Origin: an uncultured Ruminococcus sp.
GTDB taxonomy: Bacteria > Bacillota > Clostridia > Oscillospirales > Ruminococcaceae
Direction of reading: 5' to 3'
DNA length: 10,189 nt
Assembly: GCA_937898375.1 (NCBI GenBank)
Contig: CALEJX010000310.1
Span: 1 to 10,189, forward strand
Shown here: positions 1-5,699 of the stretch, one piece after another
Position numbering within the stretch: position 1 is the stretch's first letter
Layout of the letters: each line of letters begins with the position of its first letter
Notes under the pieces: model-generated
Told to the model about the DNA's origin: nothing
The model's input: only the letters and a program-made list of their open reading frames with translations
Databases searched by the model: none
Program-made: the position numbers and the translations under genes

Positions 1-1090
1 CTTCGTCGCCCATAAGCCCAAGCTTCTGTCCTTTTGCTGCAACGATAAGGGCAACTTCTCCTCTGGATATCATTCCCATTGCTATCTGCAAACTTTCCTG
101 ATTTGTATACTTACAAACCTTTGCGCCAAGTCCGCAGCCTATTATCTTTGTGATTATTGCCACAACAAGAAGCAGAACTGTGAACAGCACCATTTTGCCG
201 CTCATATTTATTCCGCTCATTGTAAGACCTATACTTGCAAAGAATACAGGTGAAAGAAGCATATATGAAAGCGTTTCAAATCTGTTGGAGATATACTTTA
301 CGTCCTTTTCGCTTGAAATTGCAAGACCTGCAACAAATGCGCCTGTGATATCTGCAACGCCGAAAAGCTCTGCTACATATGCCATGAGCAGGCAGAAAAC
401 GAATGAGATGATAACGTGACGTCTCAGGTCTTTTTTATCTCTTTTTCTCCACTTTGTGAATACGATATGGTAAACAACTGTACAGCCGATAGCCACTGCA
501 AAGAATGCTACTATCTTGATAAGAACTGTTGCAACGTGAACGCTTGTGTCTGCAAGGCTTGTGATAAGAGTAAGTGCGATGATACCAAGGATATCGTCTA
601 TGATAGCCGCACCGAGAATTGCGTTACCTGCTCTTGTGGAAAGTTTTCCAAGCTCTTTCAGCGTTTCTACTGTGATAGAAACTGATGTTGCTGTAAGCAC
701 AACGCCTATGAAAAGGTGCTGTAAGAATGGTGAGCAAGCGAGATCGTCGCCTTTTCCTACGCCCATTGCTGTGGCAAGTCCAAGTCCGCCGAGAAGCGGT
801 ACTATAACGCCCAAAAGTGCGATTATAAATGACGCTTTACCGGTCTTTTTAAGCTCCTTAACATCTGTTGTAAGACCTGCTGTGAACATCAGCACGATAA
901 CGCCAAGTTCTGACAGCTCTGAGATGAACTCAGTTTCCTTTACAACGCCCAAAACTGCAGGTCCGAGTATTACGCCTGCCAAAAGCGCACCGACTACCTG
1001 CGGCAGTTTCATTTTCTTTGTTACCAGACCAAGAATTTTGGTCGAAAGCAGTATAAGTGCAATAAACAATATGTATCTATACTCTTCCAT
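1..1090 (-). CDS. CPA2-type Na+/H+ (cation:proton) antiporter, C-terminus cut by window edge
   Basis: Integral membrane protein that would exchange Na+ (or K+) for H+ across the cytoplasmic membrane. The frame is open from the ATG at 1090 to the left edge, giving 363 residues; the C-terminus, including any TrkA-N/RCK domain, is outside the window. Hydrophobic segments fill the sequence. Signature regions are TATSVSI (~133-139, the unwound TM4 type), the ion-binding double aspartate in GAAIIDDILG (Asp165-Asp166), SPVFFASIGL (~280-289) and the SRGEVALI motif (~342-349). In this superfamily a DD pair is typical of electrogenic NapA-like exchangers, whereas Kef-type systems usually differ at the first position, so I favour Na+/H+ exchange. 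The start is supported by an SD-like GGAAAGGAAG ending about 6 nt before the ATG. The gene is transcribed alone from the promoter at 1195-1223. Family call is solid; ion specificity is inferred. Confidence 0.9.
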   Translation of the reverse strand, partial: MEEYRYILFIALILLSTKILGLVTKKMKLPQVVGALLAGVILGPAVLGVVKETEFISELSELGVIVLMFTAGLTTDVKELKKTGKASFIIALLGVIVPLLGGLGLATAMGVGKGDDLACSPFLQHLFIGVVLTATSVSITVETLKELGKLSTRAGNAILGAAIIDDILGIIALTLITSLADTSVHVATVLIKIVAFFAVAIGCTVVYHIVFTKWRKRDKKDLRRHVIISFVFCLLMAYVAELFGVADITGAFVAGLAISSEKDVKYISNRFETLSYMLLSPVFFASIGLTMSGINMSGKMVLFTVLLLVVAIITKIIGCGLGAKVCKYTNQESLQIAMGMISRGEVALIVAAKGQKLGLMGDE

Positions 1091-1190
1091 GATTTTACTT
1101 CCTTTCCACACCGCCAAATATTGGCGTTAATGCGTAAAAATAACGATTTACAGCATTTTACTCTCTGCAAATCGTCATTGATTTTCCGTA
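1091..1190 (-). promoter_or_regulatory. Structured 5' leader of the antiporter mRNA
   Basis: The predicted transcript start is near 1188, leaving a leader of about 98 nt. Two hairpins are visible. The first pairs 1143-1153 with 1165-1174/1175 (11 bp including one G-U wobble, 11-nt loop) and is followed on the minus strand by a T-rich run (TTATTTTTA). The second is CGCCAA/TTGGCG at 1112-1117 and 1121-1126 with a 3-nt loop, just upstream of the ribosome binding site. The first could be a weak attenuator and the second could mask or expose the RBS. I do not recognise a known riboswitch. The pairing is seen directly; a regulatory role is inference. Confidence 0.4.
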
Positions 1191-1194
1191 TCTT

Positions 1195-1223
1195 ATTATA
1201 GCATTATGCCGCATTATAGTCAA
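1195..1223 (-). promoter_or_regulatory. Sigma-A promoter of the antiporter gene
   Basis: On the minus strand, -35 TTGACT (1218-1223) and -10 TATAAT (1195-1200) are separated by exactly 17 bp, nearly a perfect housekeeping promoter. It lies between the terminator of the upstream GH5 lipoprotein gene and the antiporter start, so the antiporter is an independent transcription unit. Confidence 0.8.
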
Positions 1224-1258
1224 CAGACAGCACAATTTGTTCACAAAAAAGAGCAACA

Positions 1259-1287
1259 AAAAAGAGCCGCAAAAGTCGGCTCTTTTT
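1259..1287 (-). terminator. Rho-independent terminator of the GH5 lipoprotein gene
   Basis: A perfect 11-bp stem (1259-1269 with 1277-1287) with a 7-nt loop. Read on the minus strand, GAGCCG/CGGCTC forms the GC core and the transcript ends in a T-rich run (TTTTTTGTTG). It begins 23 nt after the stop codon of the GH5 lipoprotein gene. The arms also place a T-run on the plus strand, but no plus-strand gene runs into it. Confidence 0.85.
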
Positions 1288-1310
1288 GTGATTATTTTAT
1301 CAAAGTTTGC

Positions 1311-2519
1311 TTATACAGCTTTTTTGCCATTCGGGAATATCTTATCCTCGCAGATACCTGCCATTTTTTCTATAGCAGGCTGGATATCGAGCCACAGACC
1401 ACAGCCGTCGTCTGAGCCGCTTGTTTTCCAAGCAAACACGCCGTTCCAGCCGTTGTTGTAGGCTTCCTCATAAGCTGAGGTGATATCGAAATCGCTGTCG
1501 CTTGCAATGGCAGGACACTCGCCTATAACGCAAGGCTTTGTGCCGTCAAGACCAAAGTCTGTTGGAGATTCGCCGAAAGGATATCCCCACATACCCTGCA
1601 TCCAAGTATACCAGTGTGTGGAATAGAAGTCAACATAAGCAAGGCTCTTGTCATACTTATCGCCGCTTATGACGCTCTGAAGCTCGCTGTCGGATATCTT
1701 ATTGCCCTGCTGGCTGTCGGAGTTATACTTTATCATACCCATGCCCACAGTTACGAGGACGTCTGAATTTGCATGGATAGCGGCAGCAGCCTTTGCATAA
1801 TACTGCTCAAGATAAAGCCAATCAAGCTTGCCGCACTCGTCGTTTTCTACTATCCAATCAGGCTCGTTGCAAAGGTCTACAGACCAGAAATAGTCGCTCT
1901 TGCCGTATCTCTGAACGAGAGGAACTATATAGTTGTCAACAAATCTGTCTGTCTTGTCGCTGTCCTGAATAAGAGCTCTCCAAGCCTCATAATTCTGGTT
2001 TTCGTTCTTGAAGTTATCGAAGGACTGAACTGTTGCCATTATGTAGATCTGATACTGCTCTGCGAGATAGAACAGGTTATCAAGGTCCTCCCAATGGGCT
2101 GTTGTTGCGCCGTCAAAAGTGCCGTCTGCGGAAATTACCATACCAACGTCGCCGTTGCAGACTATCCAAATTCTTGCAGCGTTTACGCCTGAGTTATGGA
2201 GCTTCTGGAAATGATCCTGCCAAAACTCGAAATTGAAGCCGCCGCCGAAGTCGTTCCACTTATCCCATGGAGCGTTTACGCCGTTGAACCAAAGCTCCTT
2301 GTCGCCTACCATGAATTTTGTTCCGTCGATCTTTACTTTCGCTGAGCCGTCAGTTGTTGTTGCAAAATCCTTTTCTGGCATTGCAGTTTCTGAAACAACG
2401 GCAGAGGTGCTGTCTGCTGTGCTTTCAGCCTGTGAGCTTGACGAACTGTCGCCGCAGCCCACAGTTGAAATAAGCATCAGCACTGCAAGCGATGAAGCAA
2501 GCCACTGTTTAACTTTCAT
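1311..2519 (-). CDS. Membrane-anchored lipoprotein glycoside hydrolase, GH5-like (cellulase/mannanase fold)
   Basis: Predicted cell-surface retaining beta-glycosidase of 402 residues. The N-terminus has Lys residues, a hydrophobic core and a lipobox-like TVGC with Cys22 as the lipidation site, followed by a Ser/Thr/Ala-rich linker to about residue 60. The catalytic (beta/alpha)8 domain spans about 64-395. Clan GH-A landmarks are Arg116 in AARIWIV, the acid/base Glu219 in LCNEP, His302 and Tyr304 in THWYTW, the nucleophile Glu334 in VIGE, and a late Trp364 in FAWK. The substrate cannot be read from sequence; beta-mannan or beta-glucan is plausible, and the spacing somewhat resembles mannanase-type GH5 enzymes. 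SD-like AAAGGAAAGG lies about 8 nt before the ATG. It is monocistronic, with its own promoter (2578-2606) and terminator (1259-1287), and divergent from the secreted GH5 cellulase. Other GH-A families cannot be fully excluded. Confidence 0.85.
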   Translation of the reverse strand: MKVKQWLASSLAVLMLISTVGCGDSSSSSQAESTADSTSAVVSETAMPEKDFATTTDGSAKVKIDGTKFMVGDKELWFNGVNAPWDKWNDFGGGFNFEFWQDHFQKLHNSGVNAARIWIVCNGDVGMVISADGTFDGATTAHWEDLDNLFYLAEQYQIYIMATVQSFDNFKNENQNYEAWRALIQDSDKTDRFVDNYIVPLVQRYGKSDYFWSVDLCNEPDWIVENDECGKLDWLYLEQYYAKAAAAIHANSDVLVTVGMGMIKYNSDSQQGNKISDSELQSVISGDKYDKSLAYVDFYSTHWYTWMQGMWGYPFGESPTDFGLDGTKPCVIGECPAIASDSDFDITSAYEEAYNNGWNGVFAWKTSGSDDGCGLWLDIQPAIEKMAGICEDKIFPNGKKAV

Positions 2520-2577
2520 AAAATTTACCTTTCCTTTCTTTCTATGAACTTGTGAACTAAAGTTTTGAACATATTTG

Positions 2578-2606
2578 ATTATATCACAATACTGTTACAT
2601 TTTCAA
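2578..2606 (-). promoter_or_regulatory. Sigma-A promoter of the GH5 lipoprotein gene
   Basis: On the minus strand, -35 TTGAAA (2601-2606) and -10 TATAAT (2578-2583) are separated by 17 bp. The predicted start is near 2571, inside a TGAACAT copy (2566-2572), giving a leader of about 50 nt. That leader contains two further TGAAC words on the plus strand (2545-2549 and 2553-2557). Confidence 0.75.
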
Positions 2607-2787
2607 TAGCAATGTGAGAAATTTTATTTACCCCTGCACAAGTCAATTTTTGTCTAAATATAAAATTTTAACATCATATGATTATATTAACCTACATATC
2701 AGCGTGTTTCGAGGTTTTGTAGTTAAATATATGAACATTTACGGTATATACACAAAAACAAAGGGTGTTATTTGTTTAATAAGCGTA

Positions 2788-2816
2788 TTCAAAAAACAGT
2801 GAACATATGGTATAAT
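2788..2816 (+). promoter_or_regulatory. Promoter of the secreted GH5 cellulase
   Basis: A perfect -10 TATAAT (2811-2816) is preceded at 17 bp by a weak -35 TTCAAA (2788-2793, 4 of 6 consensus matches). The predicted start is near 2823, giving a short leader of about 32 nt. The weak -35 and a TGAACAT copy inside the spacer suggest regulated rather than constitutive expression. Confidence 0.65.
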
Positions 2817-2854
2817 ATAAATGTATATTTTATAAGTCGAAAGGACGGAAAAGA

Positions 2855-5569
2855 ATGAAATCAGTATCAAAAAGATACCTGAGCTTTATTTTATCCCTTT
2901 TAATGATAATGACCGTATTTATTGGTCTTGACATTGGGGATATAAATGCTCAGGCATTGTCGGGAGATACTCTCAAGAATGCTGACACGGAAGCTATCCT
3001 TGAGGATATGGGTCTCGGCTGGAATTTGGGCAACTCACTTGACGCCACAGGCGGCTCGGGTCTTGGCACGGAAACATCATGGAGCAACCCTAAAACAACT
3101 CAGGCTCTTATCGACAAGGTAAAGTCGCTGGGCTTCAACACAGTGAGAGTGCCTGTTTCATGGGGCAAGCACGTTTCAGGCGACAACTACACTATAGACT
3201 CTGCATGGCTTGCAAGAGTAAAGGAAGTTGTTGACTACTGCTACAAAAACGATATGTATGTTATCGTGAACATTCATCATGACACAAAGTCATCTGCCAG
3301 CGCTTCGGGAGCAGGATATTATCCAAGGTCTTCTGTATATTCAAATTCTGAGAAATTTGTTACGAGCGTATGGTCGCAGGTGGCAGAATATTTCAAGGAC
3401 TATGACTATCACCTTATATTTGAGACACTTAACGAACCTCGTCTTATCGGCACAAGCTATGAATGGTGGTTCAACAAGTGGAGCGTTCCGTCAGAGGTAA
3501 AGGACGCTATCGATTGCATTAACAAGCTAAATCAGAAAGCTGTTGACACAATTAGAGCAACAGGCTCAAACAACAGGGGCAGACTTATCATGTGTCCAGG
3601 CTATGACGCTTCTATCGACGGCGCAACTGTTTCAAGCTACAAGCTTCCTACAGATATCTCAGGGAACAAAAACCGCATTGCCGTATCTGTTCACGCATAC
3701 AGCCCTTACAACTTTGCAATGAACGTTGGCTCAGGCTCGACTTCTACATACACATCTTCTATAAAGGACGAACTTAAGAGCCTTTTCAGCACGCTGAAAA
3801 GCTCATTCCGTGACAAGGGCATACCTGTTGTTATCGGCGAGTTCGGCTCAACTGACAAGAACAACACTGCTGAGCGTGTAAAGTGGGCAAAAGACTACAC
3901 TGAGCTTGCAAAGCAGAACAACATTCCATGCGTACTGTGGGACAACAATGCTTTTGCTAAATATAACGGAAGCAGCATTGTTCTTAACAGCGAATATCAC
4001 GGCTACATAAACAGAAAAGACAACACTATCACAAGCCCTGCAAAGGACGTTATCGAGGCTCTTATGACGCCTTATGGCAACAGAGTGAGCCTTAACTGCC
4101 CTTCGAGCGTTACGATAGTTGCGGGACAGAGCAAGAACATTGGGGCAAGCTCATCAACAAGCGGTGCTGTTCTCACATACAAAAGCACAACTCCGACAAT
4201 ATGCACTGTTGACGGAAACGGAAACGTGACCGCTCTCAAAACAGGCACAGGATATGTTACTGTTACGGCTTCTGCAAATGGTTATGACAGCGTTTCAAAG
4301 GACGTTAAGATAGTTGTTTCTAAAAAGAGCCTTAACAATGCGCTTCTTACCCTTGCAGAAACAAGCTATGTTTATGTCGGCTCATACAAAAAGCCTGCGG
4401 CTACAGTTACACTTGACGGCAAGGTGCTTGAAGAAAACAAGGATTACACACTTTCATACAGAAACAATCAGAACGCAGGCACTGCAACTGTTATTGCAAC
4501 AGGCATAGGCGACTACACAGGTTACACGTCAAAGAATTTCACTATCACAAAGCGTGAAATGGCAGACGGAACAGTTTCAGTGGCTTCAAGCGTTTCATTC
4601 ACAGGAAGCAATGTTGCTCCGTCAGTTACAGTAAAGGTAGCAGGCAGGACTCTTAAAAATGGCACTGACTACACAGTTTCATACTCAAACAACAAGAACG
4701 TTGGCACGGCTAGCGTTTATGTATACGGCAAGGGCAACTATTCAGGCTCGCTGAGCGCTAAATTCGACATTGTTCCTGCAAAACAGCAGATACAGAAGCT
4801 TGAAACAAGATACAAGGGATTTTTTGTAGATTGGGCGCAGAAAGGCTCTGCAACGGGATATGACATCGAGTATTCTGTAAACTCAAACATGAGCGGTGCG
4901 GCTTCAAAGCATTTGACAGCCAACAAACCTGACACGCTGACAATAAGTGGTCTGACAGGCGACAAGGTTTACTATGTTCGTGTTCGTTCTTACACAAACA
5001 CAAATGGCAAGGTATACTACGGCGCATGGTCTGATGTAAAGAGCATAAAGACAGCTAACAATGATATCACAAAGGCTACTGTTTCGGGCATTTCTACAAA
5101 GGCTTTTACAGGAAAGGCTATCACACAGAATGTAACTGTAAAGGTGGGAAACACTGTTCTTAAAAACGGCACTGACTACACAGTTTCATACTCCAACAAC
5201 AAAAAAGTTGGCAAGGCTACTGTAAAGATAACAGGCAAGGGCAAGTACGGCGGAGTTATAACAAAGACTTTCAACATAAACCCTGCAAAGCAGGAGATAC
5301 AGAAGCTTACTGCTAAGAGCAAGGCTTTCTTTATCGATTGGGTGCAGAAAGGCTCTGCTACAGGTTATGAAGTTCAGTATGCAACGAACTCTAAGTTCAC
5401 TGGGGCTAAAAAGGTGACTATCACAAACAACAAGACAGACAAGACCACAGTTTCAAAGCTTTCTGCTAACAAGAAATACTATGTTCGTGTGAGGTCTTAC
5501 ACAACTGTTAAGGGTACAAAATACTATGGTGCTTGGTCGGCTGTTAAGAATGTGACTACTAAGAAATAG
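2855..5569 (+). CDS. Secreted multidomain GH5 endoglucanase (cellulase) with Big2-like, Ig-like and Fn3 modules
   Basis: Predicted extracellular enzyme of 904 residues hydrolysing internal beta-1,4 links of cellulose or related beta-glucans/xyloglucan. A signal peptide spans residues 1-34, with likely cleavage after AQA. The GH5 catalytic domain spans about 40-405: GWNLGNSLDA (55-64), Arg98, His141-His142 in NIHHD, acid/base Glu194 in LNEP, His280-Tyr282, nucleophile Glu329 in VIGEFG, and Trp362. The motif style resembles subfamily GH5_4. Then follow a Big2-like domain (~409-488), an Ig-like module (~489-567), and a 169-residue unit present twice: Ig-like ~571-641 plus Fn3 ~643-734, then ~740-810 plus ~812-902. 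I see no dockerin, recognised CBM, LPXTG or SLH anchor, so it may be released or held by the accessory modules. SD AAGGA ends 9 nt before the ATG. A strong terminator follows. GH5 and secretion are secure; substrate and module roles are inferred. Confidence 0.93.
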   Translation: MKSVSKRYLSFILSLLMIMTVFIGLDIGDINAQALSGDTLKNADTEAILEDMGLGWNLGNSLDATGGSGLGTETSWSNPKTTQALIDKVKSLGFNTVRVPVSWGKHVSGDNYTIDSAWLARVKEVVDYCYKNDMYVIVNIHHDTKSSASASGAGYYPRSSVYSNSEKFVTSVWSQVAEYFKDYDYHLIFETLNEPRLIGTSYEWWFNKWSVPSEVKDAIDCINKLNQKAVDTIRATGSNNRGRLIMCPGYDASIDGATVSSYKLPTDISGNKNRIAVSVHAYSPYNFAMNVGSGSTSTYTSSIKDELKSLFSTLKSSFRDKGIPVVIGEFGSTDKNNTAERVKWAKDYTELAKQNNIPCVLWDNNAFAKYNGSSIVLNSEYHGYINRKDNTITSPAKDVIEALMTPYGNRVSLNCPSSVTIVAGQSKNIGASSSTSGAVLTYKSTTPTICTVDGNGNVTALKTGTGYVTVTASANGYDSVSKDVKIVVSKKSLNNALLTLAETSYVYVGSYKKPAATVTLDGKVLEENKDYTLSYRNNQNAGTATVIATGIGDYTGYTSKNFTITKREMADGTVSVASSVSFTGSNVAPSVTVKVAGRTLKNGTDYTVSYSNNKNVGTASVYVYGKGNYSGSLSAKFDIVPAKQQIQKLETRYKGFFVDWAQKGSATGYDIEYSVNSNMSGAASKHLTANKPDTLTISGLTGDKVYYVRVRSYTNTNGKVYYGAWSDVKSIKTANNDITKATVSGISTKAFTGKAITQNVTVKVGNTVLKNGTDYTVSYSNNKKVGKATVKITGKGKYGGVITKTFNINPAKQEIQKLTAKSKAFFIDWVQKGSATGYEVQYATNSKFTGAKKVTITNNKTDKTTVSKLSANKKYYVRVRSYTTVKGTKYYGAWSAVKNVTTKK
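4565..5560 (+). repeat. Tandem duplication of a 507-bp (169-residue) Ig-like plus Fn3 unit inside the cellulase gene
   Basis: Residues ~571-739 and ~740-902 align at a constant offset of 169 codons (507 nt). Shared blocks include LKNGTDYTVSYSNNK, PAKQ-IQKL, QKGSATGY, YYVRVRSYT and YYGAWS. At the DNA level the stretches starting at 4652 and 5159 are nearly identical for over 40 bases, differing mainly by silent changes. This indicates a comparatively recent in-frame duplication. A more diverged Ig-like copy without Fn3 lies just upstream (residues ~489-567). Confidence 0.85.
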
Positions 5570-5587
5570 GGCAATATTGGCATAATG

Positions 5588-5627
5588 AAAATACCGACGG
5601 CTCGGGTTGAGCGGTCGGTATTTTTTT
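5588..5627 (+). terminator. Rho-independent terminator of the cellulase gene, possibly bidirectional
   Basis: The arms 5588-5603 and 5609-5624 pair over 16 positions with one internal mismatch, around the 5-nt loop GGGTT, and run into seven T residues (5621-5627). It starts 18 nt after the cellulase stop codon. Because it lies between convergent genes and its left arm supplies an A-run, it may also stop the minus-strand operon, though the U-tract in that direction is only four residues. Confidence 0.9.
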
Positions 5628-5660
5628 GCGGTATTGTTTAGGTTTGTGGGAAAGCTATAG

Positions 5661-5682
5661 GCGGGCGAACGCTGTTCGCCCC
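5661..5682. repeat. Palindromic GC-rich hairpin (REP-like element)
   Basis: A perfect 8-bp inverted repeat GGGCGAAC (5663-5670) and GTTCGCCC (5674-5681) encloses a 3-nt loop. It is flanked by CCTACGGGTGG, in the short space between two convergent genes. It is markedly more GC-rich than its surroundings and has no adjoining T-run, so it does not look like a terminator. GGGCGAN-type hairpins with a CCTACGGG flank are, from memory, a common dispersed intergenic repeat in Firmicute genomes. Only one copy is in this window. Confidence 0.5.
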
Positions 5683-5699
5683 TACGGGTGGTTTTTGTT

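Larger units (their letters stand above)
2520..2854. promoter_or_regulatory. Divergent control region between two GH5 genes, with three TGAACAT repeats
   Basis: A 335-bp AT-rich gene-free stretch holding both GH5 promoters. TGAACAT occurs three times in the same orientation, at 2566-2572, 2732-2738 and 2800-2806. Each copy is followed within a few bases by a GATTATA/GGTATA-like string. The outer copies sit where a repressor would act: just downstream of the -10 of the minus-strand gene, and between -35 and -10 of the plus-strand gene. A 10-bp palindrome ATCATATGAT lies at 2673-2682. No convincing coding sequence is present. The repeats are seen directly; an operator role is inference. Confidence 0.45.

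Noticed and set aside
416..685. Plus-strand 89-residue cysteine-rich reading frame that resembles a metal-binding or knottin-like peptide
   Set aside because: It lies wholly antisense to the antiporter gene, whose GCA/ACA-rich codons generate Cys codons on the opposite strand. It has no ribosome binding site or promoter.
1112..1126. CGCCAA/TTGGCG hairpin as a terminator of an upstream transcript
   Set aside because: The stem is only 6 bp, has no T-run after it on the minus strand, and lies inside the antiporter leader, where termination would silence the gene.
546..1130. 194-residue plus-strand open frame rich in Ser and Pro
   Set aside because: It is a shadow of the antiporter coding frame; the minus frame carries clear CPA2 motifs such as the DD pair and the RGE segment.
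2575..2802. 75-residue plus-strand frame within the GH5 intergenic region
   Set aside because: It needs a TTG start without an SD, overlaps the minus-strand promoter, is very AT-rich and has no recognisable protein features.
4079..5566. Possible dockerin or sortase signal at the C-terminus of the cellulase
   Set aside because: No duplicated calcium-binding dockerin loops and no LPXTG followed by a hydrophobic tail are present; the protein ends in an Fn3 module and TTKK.
5661..5682. Palindrome as the operon terminator for the GT-C gene
   Set aside because: On the minus strand it is followed by CGCCTATAGC with no U-tract; the larger hairpin at 5588-5624 is the better candidate.
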